64,000 nt of DNA from Morchella semilibera (Eukaryota; Ascomycota; Pezizomycetes; Pezizales; Morchellaceae). This document shows positions 23,397-34,981 of the stretch, piece by piece (the stretch's first letter is position 1; each line of letters opens with the position of its first letter). The DNA lies in the NCBI GenBank assembly GCA_009192285.1, contig WBVU01000009.1, positions 2,108,001-2,172,000 of the forward strand, given 5' to 3'. The notes under the pieces are model-generated. The model was not told the DNA's origin. It did not search any database and saw only the letters and a list, made by a program, of their open reading frames with translations. Made by a program: the position numbers and the translations under genes.

Positions 23397-25197
23397 AGCG
23401 GGAGTATGAGGTTTTGGAAATTAGGAAGGGATAGGATGTAGTGGGGTGGACTGTTTGTAGAGAAAAAAAGAATGGAATAAAATCTTTCCAACATAGATTT
23501 TAGTCAGGCTGTGATGTGATTAATATTCGCAAAGTATGTGATTTGATAAGCCTTGTGCCGATTATATTAGGCGTAGATATCCATGGTGAATCTTATTGAA
23601 ACCAAGCCTCCAATCGTAAAATTAACATGGGTTTGGTACATGAGTGATATTTCATGATTGTGGCACCGCATATATATACCCGTACTCGCCTATACGTCCC
23701 CACCCATTAACCAAGCCAGCCACACAACAACCGTAGATACAAACTCTAAACCCAATAAGCCATCCACCAATCCCTCCGCCTCCACCGGCCTCCACCATCA
23801 CCAGCCCCGCCGCCAAACCTAGGGCCACAAATGTACGATGAACAGTGAACAGGTCCCTACACATAAACACAGCCCCGCTAGCTACAAAGACGCCACAGAA
23901 AGCCACCGGCGCCGATAAATTGCAGACATACCATACGTATACATGCTCGCGGGTACAGAAGTAAGTACATGTAGTTACACACCACCCACCCACACGCACC
24001 GCGCGCTAACCCCTACCGCCACGCCCGGGCATGTGGTGGTAGGTGCCGGAGACCTGGCTAGCTACAGTGATGGAGCGATAGAGCAAGAGTATCCATACCA
24101 CCCGACCCGAGTACAGTACAGTACAGCAGCCCGGGGTCTCACACCAATACGATACCCGGGGGGGCGACTACGTGGGCATTCGTTTTTTTTTTTTGCATAA
24201 CGGGCGGGGACAGGTCAGGCTCGGTCTTGGCACGAGCGAGGACTGGTGAGTGAGTGATATTCCATGATTGTGGGTATCTGCATCGGACGAACCGGTGCCT
24301 CCTTACATATACAACATGCATACATGTCCATGGCCCGATAGGGCAGGAGGCGCCACTACATACATGTACTTACATACCATGTGGTCCTGTATATATGTAA
24401 GTATCTCTGCGACCATGGATAGCCTGCTATTCACCATAGGCGGTGGTGGTGCATCCAAAAACGGAATCATCGCAGTCCATAGTGCGGCCCATGAGCCGGC
24501 CGACCTACAGGCTCGGCCCAAGGAGTCAGAGGCTCGCAAACCAGCCCGAGCTAGTGGTGACCAATGATAAGAAAAACAGGCTATCCTCTCATGATCACCT
24601 GACTTAGCAAAACAGCAGATAGAGGCTTCATTCCGACATGGTAAAGGGGGTAAATTGTTTTATTGAGCACTGAGGTAGGTAGGTAGTTAAGGCTCAAGCC
24701 TGAGCTCGGGCCGGCTCGGCTCTGGCCACACTAACCGCGGAATTTAGTGACGGATATACAGTGGGTTGAACTGGCATTATAGGGATACATGTAGCCCACA
24801 CTGCATAGTGACGGGGATATCTTGTGGTTAGCGATGTAGTTGACTGCCGATACATCACGGCACCCAGCGGCAGTGCACTCGATGTTGATTGGGGGGGGGG
24901 TAATTTTGTTGTTTGGTTTGGGGAGCCTAGCCTATACTGTACCAATACGGTTTATAGCTCACGTACCCTACAGTACATATGGTATGTGGAGGTAGAGCGG
25001 CACCGTGCATGTACTGCCATCAGATACCTTCATAATTTCGAAAGACAAGCTGCAATTTTTATATACCATAGACCCCCAGAGCCTAATTAAACTATCTAAA
25101 AGAATATAAACAACTATTTTACAAATGTCAAGAAACACACCAGCCGTCGCTGCCCCCCGGGCCCTCTTTGACCAAAGACCAAAGCCAGTACCAGCAA
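23397..25197. other. intergenic with dispersed-element copy
   Basis: No gene. Contains TACATGTA octamers near 23967, 24362 and 24785, an A/T run near 24185, a G run near 24890, and one copy (24490-24722) of a GAGCCGAGCC-ended element. Confidence 0.6.
24490..24722. mobile_element. non-autonomous element, CATGAGCCGGC-ended family, copy 1
   Basis: Starts CATGAGCCGGC and ends CCGGCTCGGCTC, imperfect inverted ends. The reverse complement aligns along most of its length with 45952-46267: shared blocks include CGAGCCTCTGA, GGGCCGAGCC, GTCGGCC, GGATGAAGCC-like and GGCTTGAGCCTTAA. No ORF. Probably a MITE or foldback element; the transposase source is unknown. Confidence 0.68.
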
Positions 25198-26610
25198 CTA
25201 AGTATCGATATACCGCCGCTCCCTCACATACCGCTGCTGCACCACGCCGGACCTGTTGACCCCAAACCTATTAAACCTCTCCCTCGCCGCATACTGCCCC
25301 CTAAACAGCGAGCTCCCGCGGTGCAGCACGACATCCATCCCCCCACCCTCGACCCTGCCGCCCCCCTCCCCGCCCGACCCGGACGTCGAGACCTCCTCCA
25401 CCAGGGGGGCTGCCCCATACGGCTCCGGTGTTGGGTCCAGAAGCCACGGGTGCGCCAGGGCCTTCTCCGCAGACATCCGGGAGCGCGGGTTGGCGACGAG
25501 CACAGCCTCGACAAACGTTATCCCAAGACTGCTAATCCCCGCTGCCTCCAATGGGCCCCTGGGGAAGGCCGCGTTGCCGCTGCAGTAGTTGGCAAACAGG
25601 GCCATGTCCATCTCCGGGTACTCTGGCTGCTCGGACTGCCTGTCTATCTCGATACCGGATTCGGACTCGGAGTCCGAGTCCGAGTCATCCTCGTGTTCGG
25701 GCGAGCCCTGGAGGAACGGGAGCTCGCAGGTGAGCACTTCGTGTGCCACGACCCCGAGGGACCAGATGTCGACGAGGTTGGTGTAGGAGCGGCGGTTCTT
25801 GCTGGGCCGCACGAAGCCTTGGAGTTCTGGGGCGGTGTAGTGTGTTGTTCCGCAGGCGGTGCGGAGGGAGGAGCCGCTTTCGTTCTTGGAGAGGCCAAAG
25901 TCGGCGATTTTGACTTGGATGGGGGAGGTGGAGGCGACAAGGATGTTCTAGGTTTGGATATGTAGGTTAGTATGAGGGGCGGGAGCGAGGAGAGGCGGGT
26001 GGAGTCAAACCTTGGATTTGATGTCGCGGTGGCATATGTTCTGCTCGTGAAGCGCAATGAGGCCGGTCAGGATCTGGGTGACTATTACCTTTGCCTGTGA
26101 TTTCACTTCGGGCCCAACGCGCTTGAGGTACTGGTTCAGGTCGCCGTGTCTTATGTACTCCATTGCAAAGTACACATAATTACTTCGATCATCATACCAT
26201 CCGATAAAGTCCACAAACGACGGATTCTAACCCCCACCCTTTAGCACCGCTCCCAATCTCTACTCCTTCCTATAAACACCGGCAGGGACCCTCACATTCT
26301 TCAACTGCGCCAGTATCTTCAGCTCCGTCGGCCAGTTGCGGTTCTGGCCGGTGTACCGTATGCGCTTTACGGCGCGAAATTCCACGTCTGCCGCGCGCTC
26401 CACCTCCTCGGGGTCCTCCCCAGGTGCCGCGAGTGGGTGAGCGACCTTCTGCTCCAGCCAGACGTCGCCGAAGGCGCCGGTGCCGATCAGCTTGATGCGA
26501 ACCCAGAGCTGCTCCTGCTTCTCGCGCGAGTGGATAGTGAGGTTGTTGTGGAAGGTTGTTATGAGCTTGTAGTCGTCGATGGACGTGGGGGTGTCGGTGG
26601 TTGTGGCCAT
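25198..26610 (-). CDS. Ser/Thr protein kinase (three exons)
   Basis: Exons 26610-26296, 26226-26011 and 25947-25198; introns of 69 and 63 nt, the second with a consensus CTAAC branch. This gives 426 residues. The start at 26610 has an excellent context (CCGCCATGGCC); an in-frame ATG at 26712 would add 34 Pro/Thr-rich residues. Kinase motifs in order: glycine loop GTGAFGDVW, AVKRI lysine, an AMEYIRHGDL hinge, HRDIKSKN (Lys-Ser instead of the common Lys-Pro), DFG in KIADFGLSKN, a PE in YTAPELQG and DIWSLGVVAHEVL. An acidic insert of alternating Ser/Asp/Glu (DSDSDSESESG) sits in the C-lobe, where CK2-type phosphorylation is possible. About 60 Gly/Arg-rich residues follow the kinase fold (HPWLLDPTPEP marks its end). 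Resembles fungal kinases of the type that precedes ankyrin or FHA modules, but none is present here. Confidence 0.87.
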
Positions 26611-28578
26611 GGCGGTGGGTGTCGGAGTCGGGTTTCTGGGTGTAGGTATTGGAGATGAGGTGGGTATTATGTATAGGGCCAGAGGAGGGAGGATAGGACA
26701 GGTTTCATTCATTCATGGCCCGGGGAGCACTTTGTCGTCCCCATTATCTTAAACCACCCCCCGCATCCCCCACGCAGGTGTGCGGCAGAGGGGGTTTCAT
26801 AATTAAAGGGTTGTGATGTCGAGGTGATTAAGCCTACCCCTATATAACTAAGGTTGTGGCAGTGCTAGAACTGCACAGGGGTGCCCGAGGGGTTGGGGGT
26901 TGGGGGTTGTGGGATCGTAGGTGAGGGTCCCGGGGTATTTTTAGGGACTTTGCGGGGCTTATTATGCATTCATCAAGTGTAGAACTGTATGCTGCCAGCA
27001 ATCTATAACCAATTGAATACCAAAAGAACCTGCTATATAAGAAAGCAGATGTGGTAAACATTGTACCCCCGGCAGCAGAGGTACAGGCTGTTTAGCTGCT
27101 TCCAGTTCGGGTTAGCTGGCTTCTTCACCAATTATCATCCGATGCGCGAGTGAGAGCGGGTGTTCCGGGAGTAGAGGGGGGGGGGCAGTGCAAACATTTT
27201 TCGGGGATATGGTATATAGGGACCTACGTACTCTCGCGTTCTGCTGGGCTTGGGCCGGTATATGCAGTTTAGCCGGGTTGAGGATAATTATCATGACTGG
27301 CTCATGGGGGGTGTATAGACTCCCAGTCTGTTAACCCACTCATATATGGCAGGATGGTCTCTAGTAGTTAAAGGGCCCAGTTAGTTGTATGTCCAAAAAA
27401 TGGCTTTTGGTATATAAGGTGAGTTGTGATGATATTGGGAAAATCATATCTCGAATCGGGAAGATGAATCCAAATAGGGAAACCATCTTCCCGATACGGA
27501 AAGAGGGATAAACTTCCCTACCCGGAAAGCAATGTCCAGCAAGTTATACCCTGGGTTGCAAACCTGTAATTGTGCTTAGAGCTTCTCTTCTTCTAGAGGC
27601 GGTTGATTTCTGCGTCCGCTAAAAGTCAATTTGAGGGAATATACTGCTGATATGAGCTCTCTGTACTGGTGACTGTGGGTCCTTCTGCTTCGAATTCCTT
27701 CAAACTTGAAACCAGTTAGTCAGCCAATCCTAGGCTATAGCTGTTGATGTTAAATATCTCAACTGCGCGTATAGAAATACATGCATGTTGAGAAAGTAAA
27801 GTGGTTTAGCGACGGTGTGGGCCGTGACTGTTCATCATTTGACAGGTAAAATGTTCTTTCGTGCCTATCGGGTCTTGAATTCACCAACTCAGAGCTCCCC
27901 GGTGTTGGTTGGGCTTGGAAGTAACGATATCAGTGGAGCAAACACAATCCACGAACAGTATTTAGAGAGCTTCCCAACAGCTTTGTGATAGGCGGGCAAG
28001 AGAGAGAGTTTGCTCTGCTGGTGTTGATGGTCGGTACGTCAATCACAAAGCTCGATGCGCAATGCTGCATGATGATTGCGGCTCTGCAGTGTGTGTGTGC
28101 GTGTGTATCCCATTATATCCCGTCCGGGTAACATATTTTTGTGTTCATTGTGTCATCCAGAATTACAAGCGGTAGAGAGAGAGAGAGTGTGAGAGGGTGA
28201 AGAGAGTGAAGATCTAAGAGAGGTCTTCTGATGAGATAGAATTCATCTTCCTCACAAGCAACAACCCCCCCCCCCTCTCTCCCCCCCTCCCCACCACCAC
28301 CACCACCAACATACCCATCGACACAGGGACCCCCTCTGTCCTGCTCTTCTCCAGCTCTTCTACTTCCCTCCCTCCTTGATCTCTCTCTTCTCTCTCTCTC
28401 TCTCACTCACTGCAGCATCTCTAAATACCCATATTGTGAATGAATTACTAATTTTTTCCCCCCTTCCCTTTTCCCGACACCCCTCATAAACACCCACTAC
28501 TACAGCATTACAAGGCCTTGGATTTAAAAAAGAAAAAGAAAAAAAAAAAATTCTACGCATCTACAGTCATAGTTAACA
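26611..28578. other. divergent intergenic region, no gene
   Basis: Shared upstream region of the kinase and the ING-type gene. Holds a G run near 27179, GA-rich and CT-rich microsatellites (28171-28210, 28380-28410) and C runs near 28265. The last 450 bp, rich in pyrimidine tracts, are probably promoter and 5' UTR of the ING-type gene. Confidence 0.6.
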
Positions 28579-31500
28579 ATGGCATCTAAAGCACCTCCCC
28601 CCGTGTCAGCCGGCCCTTCAACGCCTCTCCTCCCATCCAGTGCCCGCCGTCAACCCATGCGACAAGCACGAACAAACCCCGTGCGCAAAAACGCCGCAAA
28701 CCCCAAGCTCGTCGGTAGCAGCCGCCTTCCCAACGGTACCGGCTCACATAGTGGCCACCCTACGCCCTCCACCCAACCCCCCGCAAAGTTCTACCCCGCC
28801 CTCACAGCCTTTACCGATGCTGTCGACGCCCTACCTTCAGAGACGATCCGTCACTTTACGCTCCTGCGTGAGGTGGACGCGAAGGCCTATGGACCCGAGG
28901 CCATTCTGCGCTCGCTAATCACGGCCGCTCAGGAGCTCCCGCCCCCCGACGACCCCTACGAGTTTGATCCGGCGCTGGAGGCCATGAAGCAGCTCGACGA
29001 TCTACAGCGGAGGCGGGAGGAGCTGGTGACACCTGCCGAGGCAATGCTGCTTCATGAGCTTGAGGCTACACAGTCGGCGGAGATTGTGTCGGGGGCCCGG
29101 ACAATCTTGGGACATCCGGAGACGCGGCGGTCGCGCTGCCACCAGATCCGGACGCAGATCACGGAGATCCTCGTGACGCTGGACGAGAAGATTCATGTCA
29201 TCACGACGGCGTACGAGGCACTCCAGAAACACCTGCAGCGGATCGACCACGCGTATAGCTATGTGCAGCACGAGATCCCGGATGTGTACCGGTTGGGAAG
29301 CGCGGAGCACTGGGCGTACAAGGAGCCAGTAAAGAAAGGGACAGCTGCGGCGCAAGCGAGGGCCGCTGAGCGGGCGCAAAGGGAAGCAGAGGAGCGACAT
29401 GCGGCGGCGCAACAGCGCGAGCTGGAGACGTCAAATACGCGTTCGGAGACTAGACGTGAGGCCCTACTACGACAGAAGGCGGCGGCGCAACAGGCCGCGG
29501 CGGCAGCATCGGTTAACGAGGAAGATGAACAAGCCCCTAGAGAACAAAACCACGCGCAGCCGACGAAGAAGCTTCACGGAAACTCAAAGATACGGAAGGA
29601 GCAGGAGGCCCTAGCGTCGGCAAAGAGGATGGCAGAGCATCAATCGGCGAACGGGAATGGTGGGCTCATACCGGCCGCAGCGGCCACAGCTGCCGCCACT
29701 ACTGCAACCACACCCCTCGTTCCACCGCAGCAGAAGAGACGCAAGACGACCAATACAGCCAAGGAGACGCCAACGGCGGATAAGGTGTCGGCACCGGGGA
29801 CCGCCAGCAAGGGTGCGGTCAGTCCGAGGGCTGGCACGCCGGCTAGCACCACCAGCAAGAGGGGAGGGAAATCAGGGTCTGGGACGGGAGCGGGTAGAGG
29901 GGGACGAAGGTAAATTCACCCCAGTCTCGTTTTTTTTTTTCTTTCTTTTTTTTCCTATCTTTTTTTTTTTTTTTCCTTTACTGGCCATTGGGGTTCCCCT
30001 ATCATTTACTTGATTTCTTTTGTTTTTCATGGATTCAGGCACACAAACACACTTTATATTTTGGGGCGATCTATCTCTCTCTCCCTCCTTTCGTCTCTTT
30101 GCGGCTGTACAAGTATTGTTTGGAGAAAAAGGCGTAACTTGTAAGATTTATCGGTTTCATGTGGGGAGGTTTATCTGGAGGAGTTTGATATCCTGTTTTT
30201 CCTTCCATCTATTCTTTTTTTTTGTTGTTGTTCGCTGCTTCATTATTAGCCATTTGGGGGAGAGGGTGGGGGTTAGGAGTATGTATCTTTTTGACTATCA
30301 GGCGTTTACCGCGCGTGAGTCTCTTCTCTCTTTTTTTTTCTCTACTACTATTTGCTTCTTTGTATAATTAGATGGGGATGTGGGCTACTTTAATAGGTTT
30401 TTAGGGAGCCGCCTTCTCAGAGAAGAAAGAAAGGGATACACCCTCCTCCCGCACGGACAAAAAGAAGCCGCCGGGTGTTTGGTCCCTGTACTGCTACTGC
30501 AGCTGTCCGTGGGGGAGGCGGGGGGGGGGGGGGTGGGAGAAGAAGCCCTCTTTATCTACATATATTTTTTTATATCTATTGTTTTTTTTTGTGCCGCATA
30601 TCCCCTTTTTATTTTTTGTTTTTACTTTCCATACCCCCTTTTTTTCATCTGTTTTTTTTTTTTTCACATTCTCACTACTGTCGGTCGGTCAGTCTGACTG
30701 CCTGTCTATCGTTATTGGCGCTATCGATATTTGGTATCTATTGATTGTTATTGTTATTGTTGTTGTTATTGCTCTTGTTACTATTTGCTGTTACTGCGCA
30801 TTCTGCTACTTCTGGTTGTTATTGTTGTTGTCGTCTGCTATTTCCCTGGCACTCTTCTTTCTACCCCTGCATATCCCTCCATCCCTCCCCCTCTCATCCC
30901 TTCAGCATTCCCTTTCCCCTCACCCATTCCCCCTGCCCCTGGCAACACAACTGCGTCTGTCTGGTGTGTTGTGGAGAAAGTGGAGAGTGGGGAAAGTGAG
31001 AGAGTGAGTGGAGAGAGAATAAGGGAGAGAGAGAGGGAGAACGCGTGAGAGTGAGAGAAAGAGAGCGATCAAGCGATACCCTCCCTTCTTCACCCCCACC
31101 CCTGCTGCCTATTTTTTCTTTCTTTTTTTTAATTTCGCTTACACGGCTTCTTCCGAGACAACCGCACCTTCCGCTGATCATCCCATGTTCTAACCACACA
31201 TGTACGCAGGAACGGCCCGGGCCCTGTCACCGCCGGCCCCGTGGCGACCACATCCCCGCACTTGGGCTCAGCCAGCTCGCCCATCCACGCTCTCTTCCCT
31301 CCTGTCAAGACAAAGAAGGAGAAAGATACCGTCGCTGACGATGCTGCTACCGCCGCAGCCGCAACCGCAGCCGCAGCAGCTACTGCTGCTATTACTGCTG
31401 TGCCCACATCACTCCCCGTCGCCCCAAGACGTAATAGTAAAGTAACAGGAACGGCCCCAGGCGCAGATGCCTTCCGCGATGAGCGCCCATCTACAAACAC

Positions 31501-32353
31501 AGATATAGTTATGGGCGGGACTATTATCGAAGCGCCGTTGCCGCCCCCGCCTCAGCAGTCCCCGACCACCAACACAAAGGGGCCAGACGCGCAGCTCCTT
31601 CCGCCCCCCGAGAAGCCGAAACGGAAGAAGGACCTGCACCACAGCATCACCGTCGCCAGCAACAACCCCGACGAGATGCAAGGCGTCGAGACCACCGACC
31701 CCCACCCCCGCCCCCAGCAGCCCCACAACCACACCCACCACGGCCGCAAAGACTCGATCGACAAAAAAGACGACAAGAAGCGCAAGCGCCACGACGACCA
31801 CACCCCCGCCTCAACGGCCAGCACCGACCCTGCCTCAACCGCCACCAGCACAACCACCGACAAGCACACAAAGTCGCATAGCGCCAAGGCGCGCCCATCC
31901 ACCTCTGACGGCCTCCAGCAGTCCTCAACGGGTAACTCTAAGCGCGGAAACCGCAAGCGCGCCGACTCCTCCGCTGCCGCCCTGATGAAGGTTGAGGAGC
32001 CCGAGGAGCCCGAGGAGCCTGTTGATGAGGATGCGGACGCGGACGCGGAAGACGACGCGGACGAGGACGAGCCCCGTTATTGCATCTGTAACCAGGTGAG
32101 CTATGGCGAGATGGTTGCGTGTGATGGCGATGCGTGTAAGAAGGAGTGGTTCCATCTGGACTGTGTTGGGCTGCAGACGGCGCCAAAGGGGAAAGGTATG
32201 TTTTTTTATCCCCCATTTTCTTTTTTGGCTTTGAAGGGATTGGATGGGACGGGATTGTGCTAACGAGTTGGGGTTGGTACAGCGAAATGGTACTGCGAGG
32301 ATTGTCTAAAGGAGAGCATTTCGCGTGGTAGGAGGACGGGCAGTAGGGCATAA
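28579..32353 (+). CDS. ING-family chromatin protein with C-terminal PHD finger (three exons)
   Basis: Exons 28579-29909, 31210-32195, 32283-32353 give 795 residues with all phases correct. Residues about 70-235 match the ING N-terminal helical domain ([20 protein letters not shown], then [19 protein letters not shown]), which tethers ING proteins to histone acetyltransferase or deacetylase complexes. A long Ala/Ser/Lys-rich, nuclear-type linker follows. The PHD finger is at about 735-785: [19 protein letters not shown], then WFHLDC and, across the second intron, KWYCEDC, a complete C4HC3 zinc set of the H3K4me3-binding type. Intron 1 is 1300 nt (29910-31209), ends in a CTAAC branch and CGCAG, and is far longer than any other intron here; intron 2 is 87 nt. 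Yeast relatives are Yng1, Yng2 and Pho23; I cannot tell which from this sequence. Alternatively the two halves might be separate genes, but the domain order and phase argue against it. Confidence 0.83.
29910..31209 (+). other. 1.3-kb intron, pyrimidine-rich with microsatellites
   Basis: Inferred first intron of the ING-PHD gene. It contains many T runs, a G run near 30520, (GTTATT)-type repeats at 30738-30800, and a (GA)-rich stretch at 30990-31070. It has ORFs, but these are low-complexity and without starts or domains, so no gene is called inside. Confidence 0.65.
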
Positions 32354-32435
32354 CTTATAGAGGGAGGGGCATAGCGGTTAGTATAGGTATTGATGATCTG
32401 GGAGGGCAATGGTAGTGGCACTAGCGGTAGGCATC

Positions 32436-32473
32436 CATAGCATAACATAGCATAGCATAGCATAGCATAGCAT
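32436..32473 (+). repeat. CATAG pentamer microsatellite
   Basis: About seven tandem CATAG/CATAA units directly after the ING-PHD stop region, ending in GCATGCAG. Possibly in its 3' UTR. Confidence 0.85.
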
Positions 32474-33811
32474 GCAGTGTAGCATACTGGTTTTTTCTTT
32501 TTATTTATCTTTTATTTATTTTTTTCCCTTCTACTTTACTCCTTTCTCTCGTTCTCTTCTGTGTGGGCGTGTGCATGTGCGTGTCGGCTATCCTATCATT
32601 GTCGTTCCCACTAGAAATGTTACACTGGGTGGCGCCCTCTCCTCTCCCCTCTGTTTCCACCCCCCCCCCCCCCCATCATACGAGCAGCTTTATGTACCTA
32701 GCAGCCTCCCCCCCCCCCCTCCCTCCCGGCTCTACTTCCTATTTCGCGGTGCGTGTGGCGTGGATTAATATAGAGACATTGGATACTGCCACAGCGGGTG
32801 CGTCACGGTGCATCACTCGGCCCGCGCTATTGGTGGGGGGTGGGTGTGTTGCGTGCGGTACGTTACATGTACATGTACATGTAACATTCTTTCTCTAGGG
32901 CCCCACACCTCCAATAAACCTGTGTCGCTGTCCCCCATACAAATATTTTTTTTTGGGGGGGGGTAGACGGGGGGGCGGGTGGGGCGTGGGGGTTTTGCAT
33001 TCGCGGTATATATGGGGGGTCCTGGGGGACGGGCAGTGGTGCTGTTGCGTGAAGAGCGGGGCGGGGTGGGGCGGGGCGGGAAATGGTCTGTAGGTTGCAA
33101 TGGCGGGCCCGGGCTGGGTGTTGATAGAAAGTGGTGGTGCACATCCGACCCGACGGCGCCTAAACAACGCAACATGCACGGTCCCTAACCCAGGTCAGGC
33201 ACAGAGCTCCTCTAGCACCTGAAGACTCCCCATGCAACTAGACACGTAAGAAGATCTAGAAAAGTGTCTATGCCAGACCTCTCCCTCACCATGAAGAGCA
33301 TCAACTTCAAGTACCTTGAGCCCACCCCCCGTGTGATTGTTGGTGGAGCATGCATCACCACAGTGGCGCCGCCTAGATAGACCGATACCCTCCTCAACCA
33401 ACCAACCAACAAACCAAGGTCACCAGTCCGGGCGAGCTACGTGTGTAGTCTAGTGCTTAACGTCCCAGCCAGCTAGCTCGCGCCGACACTCGGGGCTTCG
33501 TGGGCTGTATGCTGCGGCTGGAACCGTCCAGGCGTGGCTCTACTAGCTGGTTTTTTTTTTGCATTGCAGCTAGTTAGGGTTAGTTAGGGTTTGTTAGGGT
33601 TTGTTAGGGTTTGTTAGGGTTTGGTTTGGGACAGTTGGATATCGCCCAAAATCGATTCAATCACAGGATGTCACTCGGCCTATTGTATCGTGCTCTCAAG
33701 GCTATTTTCATAACTCCAATGGTCTCTAAAAGTCTCTATAATTTCCTATTAAATATTCAAACCATCCCCCAGGTAATAAACAAAATAACTAAATAACTAA
33801 AACCACCCCAA
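32474..33811. other. intergenic, low complexity, no gene
   Basis: Pyrimidine/purine-skewed spacer with C runs near 32660 and 32707, three overlapping TACATGTA octamers near 32866, a G run near 32957, and telomere-like repeats at 33571-33624. ORFs here are shadows of low-complexity DNA. Confidence 0.6.
33571..33624 (+). repeat. interstitial telomere-like repeat
   Basis: Five TTAGGG units separated by GTT/TAG spacers, mostly in a 10-bp period (TTTGTTAGGG). TTAGGG is the usual filamentous-fungal telomere unit, but the spacing is imperfect. Confidence 0.75.
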
Positions 33812-34981
33812 TCACTGACCGCCATAATCAACAACCCACGGCATCTCCTCGTCCGCCAACTCCGCACACGTCAGATACGGCATCTCCTCCCCATGCCCGG
33901 CCAGTCTCAAATTACACCCCACCAACCCCCTCGCAATCTCCCTTACCTCGCGCACGATCTCCGCCGCGCTCTCGACCACCCCGCCCACATCCGCACTCCC
34001 CGAATACCCCGCCACATCACCCGCCGACACATCGAACCCCGCCCCCAAGATCGTCCTGAACAGCGCGCCCTCGCGCCCCTCCCCACGGTGCACCCACACA
34101 CACGCCGCAACCCGCTCCCTAACCACCGCCGCCGCAACCCTCCCCTCCCCGCCCCCGCCCCCCGCCACAGCAGCACCAACACACAGCAGCCTCTTGACCG
34201 CCTGCACCACCAACCCCCTAACACGGGCGCCCTCCGCCCTAACCAGCGCAACCACACACTCCGGCGCCGCCGCCGCCGCCTCCGGACACCACCCGCCGCT
34301 GCCGCCCGCGCCAACAACATGGACAAACGCCTCCCGAAACACCCGCGCACACCGCACGCGGTACGCCAGCTGCAGATACCCCGCGGGGGACTCACGGATG
34401 CGGGCGCCGAGCGCCGGCCACTCCAGCACGCGCGCACACACGGCGTCGGCCACGGCGTCCAGCGCCTCCAGGGCCGCCGCGAGCGCCACAACCGCAGCGC
34501 ACTCGTCAAGCGTCGCCAGCGCCGCGCGCCGCCGATAGAAGATTGCGAAGAGGGCGCGGAAGGCCGCGCGGTGCTTCTCCTGCGTCTCGCGGCACGGCGG
34601 GACAGGCTAGTATACCGCCCACACCACACGTCAGTCAGCACCCAGTCAGCACCCAGCACCCGCCCAGGGGGGTCTTACGCCCAACTCGTGCGGCCCCGCC
34701 GTGACCTGCAGGCTCGGATCCCCGTCGCCGTTGTAGTCGATGCCGTAGTAGAACCTGTACTGGCCGCCGACGCCGACGCCGTCGCCGCCCCCCTGTCGCC
34801 CGCGCGCAATGTGTGCCGCGAAGCGCCTGGACACGCTCCTGAGCACCGCGGAGTGCAGGTAGAATGTCTGCAGCGGGACCACGACGAGGACGTCGGGTGT
34901 GTCGCTGTCGTCCGCGCCGCGGAACGTTCCGCTTAGCTGTGACTGCGGCGGCGGCGGCGGCGGCGGTGGGAGGCCGGTCAT
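33812..34981 (-). CDS. GC-rich BTB/POZ-like protein (two exons)
   Basis: Exons 34981-34679 and 34606-33812, 365 residues. The 72-nt intron has donor GGC/GTAAGA, branch CTGAC and acceptor ACTAG; phase 0 on both sides. The N-terminus is a Pro tract (PPPPPPPP), then a BTB-like strand-helix pattern (DTPDVLVVVPLQTFYLHSAV, LRSVSRRFAAHIARG). The second exon is Ala/Val/Arg-rich and helical (ALEALDAVADAVCARVLEWP) with a Gly run in the middle and ends in EEMPWVVDYGGQ. Base composition is far more GC-rich than the flanks, with strong G/C third positions, which could reflect biased composition or foreign origin. The BTB call rests on a short pattern, so an unrelated helical protein is possible. No membrane span or catalytic motif. 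Confidence 0.7.

Noticed and set aside
29911-31209. Several open frames such as [11 protein letters not shown] and [10 protein letters not shown]
   Set aside because: Low complexity inside the inferred long intron; no starts in good context, no domains.
33893-34936. Plus-strand 347-residue open frame
   Set aside because: Antisense shadow of the GC-rich BTB-like gene; Pro/Arg/His-rich as expected from the reverse of Ala/Val/Arg codons.
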